DNA of 9,436 nt, from the NCBI GenBank assembly GCA_001824455.1, contig MHXL01000147.1, positions 1 to 9,436 of the forward strand, written 5' to 3'. The notes under the pieces were generated by a model. The model was not told the origin of the DNA. It was given only the letters and a program-made list of their open reading frames with translations, and did no database searches. This stretch comes from Desulfuromonadaceae bacterium GWB2_53_15. Lineage in GTDB: Bacteria > Desulfobacterota > Desulfuromonadia > Geobacterales > Pseudopelobacteraceae. The position numbers and the translations under genes are program-made. Positions 5,721 through 9,436 of the stretch are shown one piece after another. How positions within the stretch are numbered: the stretch's first letter is position 1; each line of letters opens with the position of its first letter.

Positions 5721-6027
5721 AAAAAATCACGCTCAATGTCCTTGTTCTTGAATCACTCACGATTCAAATATACCGCAATTCCGGCCTGATGGATATGTGA
5801 TTGTATCTGAGCAATGGATACAAACGTTTAACGCACAGCCGGAATGCTTTGCGCAAACAGGATCCTGCGCAGGCCGATATGCATTAGCACTTGCTAAATT
5901 TAATTTGAAATGCTGACGATATGCTGTATACAGTATTTGATCTTGCAAGAGTAGACCATTTAGTCAAGATCGGCCATGAGCGGCCTAAGCCTTTGGATTG
6001 AATCCGACAGGCAAGGAGGACAACCGG
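5721..6027. other. 307-base gap dense in inverted repeats
   Basis: The gap holds no convincing gene but many dyads: TTGAATC-N6-GATTCAA (5748-5767); ATTCCGGC (5778-5785) with GCCGGAAT (5838-5845), enclosing TTGTATC-N9-GATACAA (5801-5823); the palindromes CAGGATCCTG (5858-5867) and CCTGCGCAGG (5864-5873), with TGCGCA repeated at 5850 and 5866; TTAGCA-N2-TGCTAA (5884-5897); near-perfect ATGCTGTATACAGTAT (5921-5936); TCTTGCAAGA (5941-5950), which overlaps GATCTTG (5939-5945) paired with CAAGATC (5965-5971). It lies between a minus-strand gene starting at 5720 and a plus-strand gene starting at 6028, so it must carry divergent promoters. A cluster of operators, a small structured RNA or a remnant of a mobile piece are all possible. 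Confidence 0.6.
5905..5936 (+). promoter_or_regulatory. Candidate promoter with palindromic operator
   Basis: TTGAAA (5905-5910) is followed after 16 bases by TATACA (5927-5932), a plausible plus-strand promoter for the gene at 6028. The -10 sits in the middle of the palindrome ATGCTGTATACAGTAT (5921-5936; one mismatched pair), the arrangement expected for a repressor site. The leader would be about 90 bases and contains a 7-bp stem (5939-5971). Confidence 0.4.
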
Positions 6028-6234
6028 ATGACTGTACTGCAAAGTGACGAACATGGCTTCAGGTGTGAATGCGGAAGACGCAATGATTACCCTTCCTATG
6101 TCGCTGATCATTGGGATGTGAAATTGATTTATAACTGTCCCTGCGAAAGACAGTACGTTTTGTATCGCGGAAAACTAACAATTATAGCGCGCCCCTACTC
6201 GGACATCATGGACAGTGAAGCCTTTGGCGATTGA
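6028..6234 (+). CDS. Small protein with two CxC pairs, probably metal-binding
   Basis: A 68-residue protein with Cys13 and Cys15 (FRCECGRRN) and Cys37 and Cys39 (YNCPCERQYVLYRG). Two CxC pairs about 22 residues apart are consistent with a small zinc-ribbon-like fold, though a redox or other metal role cannot be excluded. No signal peptide or membrane helix. The ATG at 6028 is chosen because AAGGAGG lies 8 bases upstream; an earlier TTG in frame (5998) would place that site inside the gene. The stop overlaps an ATG (TGATG at 6232-6236) that opens a longer plus-strand ORF of doubtful reality. Function unknown. Confidence 0.72.
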   Translation: MTVLQSDEHGFRCECGRRNDYPSYVADHWDVKLIYNCPCERQYVLYRGKLTIIARPYSDIMDSEAFGD

Positions 6235-6344
6235 TGCCGACACACCTTCTGTTATGTTGCCACGGCAAGCCGGTTCCAACCCGCAATTCAGGAAAAGTTC
6301 CATCCAACCAGCAGAATCACCAAACCTATGACTACTTCGAGGCG

Positions 6345-6572
6345 TCATTGCTCGGGCAAAAAGTGATATCCCAGGGCTGTACGGATGTTGTTGGGCAAGC
6401 AGCGCCAGAGCCATCCCCGCAGGCCCCGGTCGCTTACTTTGCCCTGCTCAAAGAATTCGGCAATCGCGGGTTTCAGCCGGGCAACCTGATCGGTCCCGAC
6501 GATATCCTGGTCGATGGCCAGAACAGGGCTTACGTCAGTTCGCTCCGCAAGCGCGGCATAAGCGTCTATCAA
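6345..6572 (-). CDS. Possible small gene coupled to the sigma-54 activator
   Basis: A minus-strand frame encodes about 75-81 residues with a natural residue mix, for example LIDAYAALAERTDVSPVLA, AIAEFFEQGK and RGWLWRCLPNNIR. No family is recognised. The frame is open back into the end of the activator gene. A CTG at 6590 overlaps that gene's TGA stop as CTGA, resembling the common ATGA coupling overlap; the TTG at 6572 is the first standard alternative start. Neither has a good ribosome site. A plus-strand ORF (6234-6584) covers the same bases with codons exactly opposed. The minus frame is preferred because its translation looks more protein-like throughout, but GC at codon positions does not decide. 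It may be a 3' remnant or a small coupled gene. Confidence 0.4.
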   Translation of the reverse strand: MIDAYAALAERTDVSPVLAIDQDIVGTDQVARLKPAIAEFFEQGKVSDRGLRGWLWRCLPNNIRTALGYHFLPEQ

Positions 6573-6586
6573 CTGTCGAACTGAGG

Positions 6587-8554
6587 TCAGGCCAGGTAAA
6601 TATCGTATTCCTTCATCTTGCGATACAAGGTGTTGCGGCCGATGCCGAGCTTGGCGGCGGCCTTGAGGATATTTCCTTCGTAAAAAGCAAGAGCCTCGCT
6701 AATGTTATCCTTCTCCGCTTCCCTCAGGGACTTTATCCGGGTAGGCTTTGCCTCCTGTATTGGCGCTGCTTGGCTCGGTTCCTGACTATGGAAATCCAGG
6801 AGTTCTGCCGTTAAGAGACCGCCCTCCCTCGCCCGGATAATGGCCCGCTCGATCGCATTCTCCAATTCCCTGATATTGCCGGGCCAGCTATGCAGCTGGA
6901 TTTCCCGCAAAAAACCGTCCTGAATACGGATCTCGGTCCTGCCGAGCTTTGCAGCAATCTTGCGCGTCAGGTGTTCGGTCAGGAGCGGGAGATCTTCTGT
7001 TCTCTCGCGCAGTGACGGCACCCGGATCTCCAGGACGTTCAGGCGGTAGTACAGGTCCTGCCTGAAGTTCCCCTGCTGCACTTCGGCGGCCAGGTCCTTG
7101 TGCGTGGCGGCAATAATCCGGATATCAACCGGCCGTTCGCTGGCCGAACCGATTCTGGCGACCTTCTTTTCCTGAATCACCCGCAGCAGTTTGGCCTGCA
7201 CACTGAGTGACATATCGCCGATTTCATCAAGGAAGATGGTGCCGCCGTCGGCTATCTCGAACTTACCCGCCTGCCCTCCCCGCTTGGCTCCGGTGAAGGT
7301 TCCCTCTTCGTAGCCAAACAGTTCGCTCTCAATCAGATTTTCCGGCAAAGCGGCACAGTTGATGGCAATGAACTGGCGGTCCTTTCGCGGGCTGGCATTG
7401 TGGATGGCTTGGGCAAAGAGCTCCTTGCCGGTTCCGCTTTCACCGTTGATCAGGACGGTTGATGAACTAGCGGCGGCCAACCTGGCCCAGGTCTTGTGCG
7501 CGACCATGGCCATGCTCTCCCCAATGATATCGTCAAAGGTGTAACAGTGGGAGTGGAGGATGGTCGGACGTTTTACCAGCTGCCGGTTATTCATCTCGCG
7601 GAAGACCGCCACAGCGCCGATCACCCCTCCGGCGTCGTCCCGCAACAGGGAGGCAGAGCTGTAGATCTTCTTGCCCATCTTCTCGATGATGATCTCCCGG
7701 TCCTCGTATCCGGCCCCATCCGAAAGCACTTGCAGAATCGAAGCCCGGGCATTGAAGATCTGGTCTACATGGCGCCCCTTTACCAAGGCCGGATTCACTC
7801 CGAAGATTTCCCCCCCCTTGGCATTGATTTCCGTCACGATACCGTTGTTGTTGATCGAAATAAGCCCATCCGACATGTTTTCCAGCAGGGCATTGGAATA
7901 GCGGTAGGCCATGTAGAGCTTATCGGTAGCCTTGAGCAGGCGGAACTGGTTTTCAATGGCATTGACTGCCGCTACGACCATGCCGAGGGTATGGGCATTG
8001 GCCACGCGGTAATCGCCGCTTATGTCAAGCACTCCAATCAACTCGCCGTCCTGGTCGAATATCGGCGCTGCCGAACAGGTCAGAAAGTGATGGGGCTGAC
8101 AGTAATGCTCCCAAGCGTAAATCTGCACCGGTTTCTTCTCAATTATTGCAGTACCGATGGCATTGGTACCCTTGACCGCCTCGCTCCAGTTACCGCCGGG
8201 ACAAAGATGCACGTTTTGAGTCCTGGAGACGATTTCGTTATCCCCCAGCACCTCTAGCAGAAAGCCGTGTTCATCGGTCAAAACGACCTGAAATCCTGAT
8301 CCCTTGACGAAATTGTACAAACTATCCATGAACGGACGGGCGACCTTCAGCAGATGCTGCTTATTGTAAAGCCGCTCCCTCAGTTCCAGTTGGTTGATGT
8401 AACCATCCACCTCCTGGAAAGGGTTGACGTTGAGATTGCGGCAGCGCTTCCAGGAGTTTGCAACCTCGGGGCGTAATTGCTGAACATCCAGCACACCGTT
8501 TTCGATGTACCCGTTCCACGCCTTTTGAATTGTTACGAGACTGTGATGCGCCAT
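6587..8554 (-). CDS. AcoR-type sigma-54-dependent activator (GAF-PAS-AAA+-Fis)
   Basis: A 655-residue bacterial enhancer-binding protein that would open sigma-54 RNA polymerase promoters by ATP hydrolysis. Residues 20-80 carry the AcoR-like start ([11 protein letters not shown]). A GAF sensor at about 80-205 has the family signature [22 protein letters not shown] domain spans about 217-320. The AAA+ core (about 338-570) has Walker A GESGTGKE (371-378), sigma-54 contact loop GTFTGA (418-423, usually GAFTGA), Walker [12 protein letters not shown] (437-447), an arginine-rich [10 protein letters not shown] (498-507) and [15 protein letters not shown]. The C-terminal Fis helix-turn-helix is [20 protein letters not shown]. 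The ATG at 8554 has GAGGG 9 bases upstream. It is divergent from a MoaD-like gene and an iron-containing alcohol dehydrogenase, so it probably senses an alcohol, ketone or related metabolite and controls them; that is inference. Confidence 0.92.
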   Translation of the reverse strand: MAHHSLVTIQKAWNGYIENGVLDVQQLRPEVANSWKRCRNLNVNPFQEVDGYINQLELRERLYNKQHLLKVARPFMDSLYNFVKGSGFQVVLTDEHGFLLEVLGDNEIVSRTQNVHLCPGGNWSEAVKGTNAIGTAIIEKKPVQIYAWEHYCQPHHFLTCSAAPIFDQDGELIGVLDISGDYRVANAHTLGMVVAAVNAIENQFRLLKATDKLYMAYRYSNALLENMSDGLISINNNGIVTEINAKGGEIFGVNPALVKGRHVDQIFNARASILQVLSDGAGYEDREIIIEKMGKKIYSSASLLRDDAGGVIGAVAVFREMNNRQLVKRPTILHSHCYTFDDIIGESMAMVAHKTWARLAAASSSTVLINGESGTGKELFAQAIHNASPRKDRQFIAINCAALPENLIESELFGYEEGTFTGAKRGGQAGKFEIADGGTIFLDEIGDMSLSVQAKLLRVIQEKKVARIGSASERPVDIRIIAATHKDLAAEVQQGNFRQDLYYRLNVLEIRVPSLRERTEDLPLLTEHLTRKIAAKLGRTEIRIQDGFLREIQLHSWPGNIRELENAIERAIIRAREGGLLTAELLDFHSQEPSQAAPIQEAKPTRIKSLREAEKDNISEALAFYEGNILKAAAKLGIGRNTLYRKMKEYDIYLA

Positions 8555-8602
8555 AGGTTATAACCCTCAATTCCTTCCTGGGCCAGACTTCTCATTAGGA
8601 AG

Positions 8603-8632
8603 ATTATCCACTTTCACCAGCCGTCTTGTCAA
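8603..8632 (-). promoter_or_regulatory. Promoter of the AcoR-type activator gene
   Basis: On the minus strand TTGACA (8627-8632) is followed after 18 bases by GATAAT (8603-8608), a good sigma-70 promoter. The predicted leader is roughly 40 bases. The regulator itself is therefore probably made from a housekeeping promoter. Confidence 0.65.
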
Positions 8633-8674
8633 CAATATATTGGACTTCATCGTAAGTGAACTTATACCGGATTT

Positions 8675-8729
8675 GTCGCATGTTACCTGGTTTTGCCGCA
8701 GTCGCAACGCGTTACCCTCGATGCCAGGT
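8675..8729. promoter_or_regulatory. Candidate upstream activator sites in the divergent region
   Basis: Within the 290-base divergent gap, GTCGCA-N1-GTTACC (8675-8687) is followed by GTCGCA-N4-GTTACC (8701-8716), and ACCTGG (8685-8690) is the inverse of CCAGGT (8724-8729). TTGC-N7-GCAA lies between them at 8692-8706. Repeated half-sites about 115-170 bases upstream of the MoaD-like gene are where an enhancer-binding activator would be expected to bind. Binding is inferred only. The rest of the gap carries the two promoters listed separately. Confidence 0.35.
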
Positions 8730-8790
8730 TTCACCTTGGACCTGCCGCTGACCCAGGAAATAAACACCGGGATTTTTCAACCCGCTGACA

Positions 8791-8818
8791 TTGACAAGGG
8801 GACAAGGCAAGGTACGAT
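8791..8818 (+). promoter_or_regulatory. Candidate sigma-70 promoter of the MoaD-like/ADH genes
   Basis: A perfect TTGACA (8791-8796) is followed after 16 bases by TACGAT (8813-8818; 4/6). The ribosome site AAGGAG begins at 8833. A GG-N10-GC sigma-54 element was looked for here by eye and not found, which is surprising next to a sigma-54 activator gene. Confidence 0.4.
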
Positions 8819-8844
8819 TATTGATAAAATGAAAGGAGTTGCCC

Positions 8845-9174
8845 ATGACCACGCAAACGACCACAACAGTACGAATGTTCGGAGCACTTCACACCATCAG
8901 GAGAGAGCGCGGCCTTGAACCGACTGTAGAGGTGAGCATCCCTCCCGGCGGTTGTGCGGCCTGCGATCTCGCCCGGGAACTCGATCTTCCCCGGGAAAAG
9001 ATCGAGGCGGTATTTGTCAACCACCTGGCGTACAGCCTTGACCACGTTATTCAGCCAGGCGACAGGGTAGCCTTCGTCCCGACCGGCATTCCAGGACCCC
9101 ATCGCTTCCTGCTCGGCATCTACGGTGCGGGCCTGGAAAACAAGAATCAGACAATTTCTGTATCGTCAGCTTGA
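8845..9174 (+). CDS. MoaD/ThiS-family beta-grasp protein without terminal Gly-Gly
   Basis: A 109-residue protein with a ubiquitin-like fold of the MoaD/ThiS kind at about residues 7-82: VRMFGALHTIR, VEVSIPPGG, an ARELDLP helix, AVFVNHLAYSLDHVIQPGDRV and AFVPTGIPGP. MoaD and ThiS carry sulfur as a thiocarboxylate on a C-terminal Gly-Gly for molybdopterin or thiazole synthesis. Here the usual end is replaced by PTGIPGPHRFLLGIYGAG and a polar tail ending VSSA, so normal sulfur transfer looks impossible unless the tail is removed. The ATG at 8845 has AAGGAG 6 bases upstream; a TTG two codons earlier is unlikely. It lies 23 bases before an iron-containing alcohol dehydrogenase gene and is probably co-transcribed with it. 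A tungsten or molybdenum aldehyde oxidoreductase further downstream would fit, but lies outside the window. Confidence 0.78.
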   Translation: MTTQTTTTVRMFGALHTIRRERGLEPTVEVSIPPGGCAACDLARELDLPREKIEAVFVNHLAYSLDHVIQPGDRVAFVPTGIPGPHRFLLGIYGAGLENKNQTISVSSA

Positions 9175-9197
9175 CCGACACAAAAGGAGAACAAATC

Positions 9198-9436
9198 ATG
9201 GCACTAGCAGATCAGACATACGGGTTTTACATTCCTACAGTTTCACTGATGGGCGTGGGTTGTTCGAAGGAAGCCGGCGACCAGGCCAAGGCGCTCGGCG
9301 CTACCAACCTGTTGATTGTCACCGATGCCGGGCTGGCCAAGATGGGTGTCGCCGACACGATCAAAGGCTACATCGAAGCAGCCGGCCTCAAGGCGGTCAT
9401 CTTCGACGGCGCCGAGCCCAACCCGACCGACAAGAA
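9198..9436 (+). CDS. Iron-containing (type III) alcohol dehydrogenase, 5' part
   Basis: The N-terminal 79 residues of a gene cut by the window end. Type III alcohol dehydrogenases interconvert alcohols and aldehydes or ketones with NAD(P) and an active-site Fe2+ in the cytoplasm. The fragment begins MALADQTYGFYIPTVSLMGV and has the early G(V/P)G turn, the nucleotide-binding strand ALGATNLLIVTDAGLAKMG and the segment VIFDGAEPNPTD, equivalent to the FDxVxPNP motif that contacts the cofactor. The iron-binding Asp and His residues lie beyond the window. The ATG at 9198 has AAGGAGA 7 bases upstream. It follows the MoaD-like gene by 23 bases and is divergent from the AcoR-type activator, which probably controls it. 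The alcohol used is unknown. Confidence 0.9.
   Translation, partial: MALADQTYGFYIPTVSLMGVGCSKEAGDQAKALGATNLLIVTDAGLAKMGVADTIKGYIEAAGLKAVIFDGAEPNPTDK

Noticed and set aside
5924..5933. CTGTATACAG as an E. coli-type LexA box
   Set aside because: The spacing is CTGT-N2-ACAG instead of CTGT-N8-ACAG, and the LexA encoded here belongs with the GGTT-type box.
5757..5948. 61-codon minus-strand ORF in the palindrome-rich gap
   Set aside because: TTG start without ribosome site, many cysteines and histidines in no pattern; better explained as chance in a non-coding gap.
6252..6270. TTGCC-AC-GGCAA hairpin as terminator of the activator transcript
   Set aside because: The loop is only 2 bases and no T-run follows on either strand.
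7496..8257. 253-codon plus-strand ORF inside the activator gene
   Set aside because: Antisense of the GAF-PAS region, with low-likelihood residue composition.

Overview
This 9.4 kb window looks like the chromosome of a Geobacter-type bacterium (Desulfuromonadia, former Deltaproteobacteria). The grounds are a LexA operator of the form reported for Geobacter (GGTTN2CN4GN3ACC), an AcoR-type sigma-54 activator divergent from a MoaD-like gene and an iron-containing alcohol dehydrogenase, and moderate-to-high GC coding with typical GGAG ribosome sites. The genus is an inference, not a proven assignment. No rRNA, tRNA, CRISPR array or insertion sequence was seen.

Region 1 (1-4180) is dominated by a minus-strand cluster that reads as one DNA-damage (SOS) transcription unit: lexA, then a small conserved protein resembling DUF6504, a PAP2-family membrane phosphatase, dinB (DNA polymerase IV) and larE (sulfur transferase). 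A perfect LexA box overlaps the -10 element of a TTGACA-N17-TAAGGT promoter upstream of lexA, so at least lexA and its close neighbour should be autoregulated. The gaps are 3, 131 (or 44), 10 and 31 bases. The 3' end of a plus-strand sirtuin-like gene converges on larE, and their stop codons overlap.

Region 2 (4181-6240) is a set of small genes of unknown role: a six-helix membrane protein (minus), a secreted or membrane-anchored 83-residue protein (plus) with a strong intrinsic terminator, an 86-residue protein (minus) and a 68-residue protein with two CxC pairs (plus). The last two lie in a more AT-rich stretch and are separated by a 307-base gap unusually dense in inverted repeats.

Region 3 (6240-9436) is an alcohol-metabolism control module. 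A 655-residue GAF-PAS-AAA+-Fis activator (minus) is divergent from a MoaD/ThiS-like beta-grasp protein and the start of an iron-containing alcohol dehydrogenase (plus, cut by the window end). The activator probably senses an alcohol, ketone or related metabolite and controls the divergent genes. A short ORF overlapping the 3' end of the activator gene may be a coupled small gene, but a competing ORF covers the same bases on the other strand.

The observations most worth following are larE and a PAP2 enzyme inside a LexA-controlled operon, the three-cysteine form of LarE, the MoaD-like protein without a C-terminal Gly-Gly, and the palindrome-dense gap at 5748-5971.
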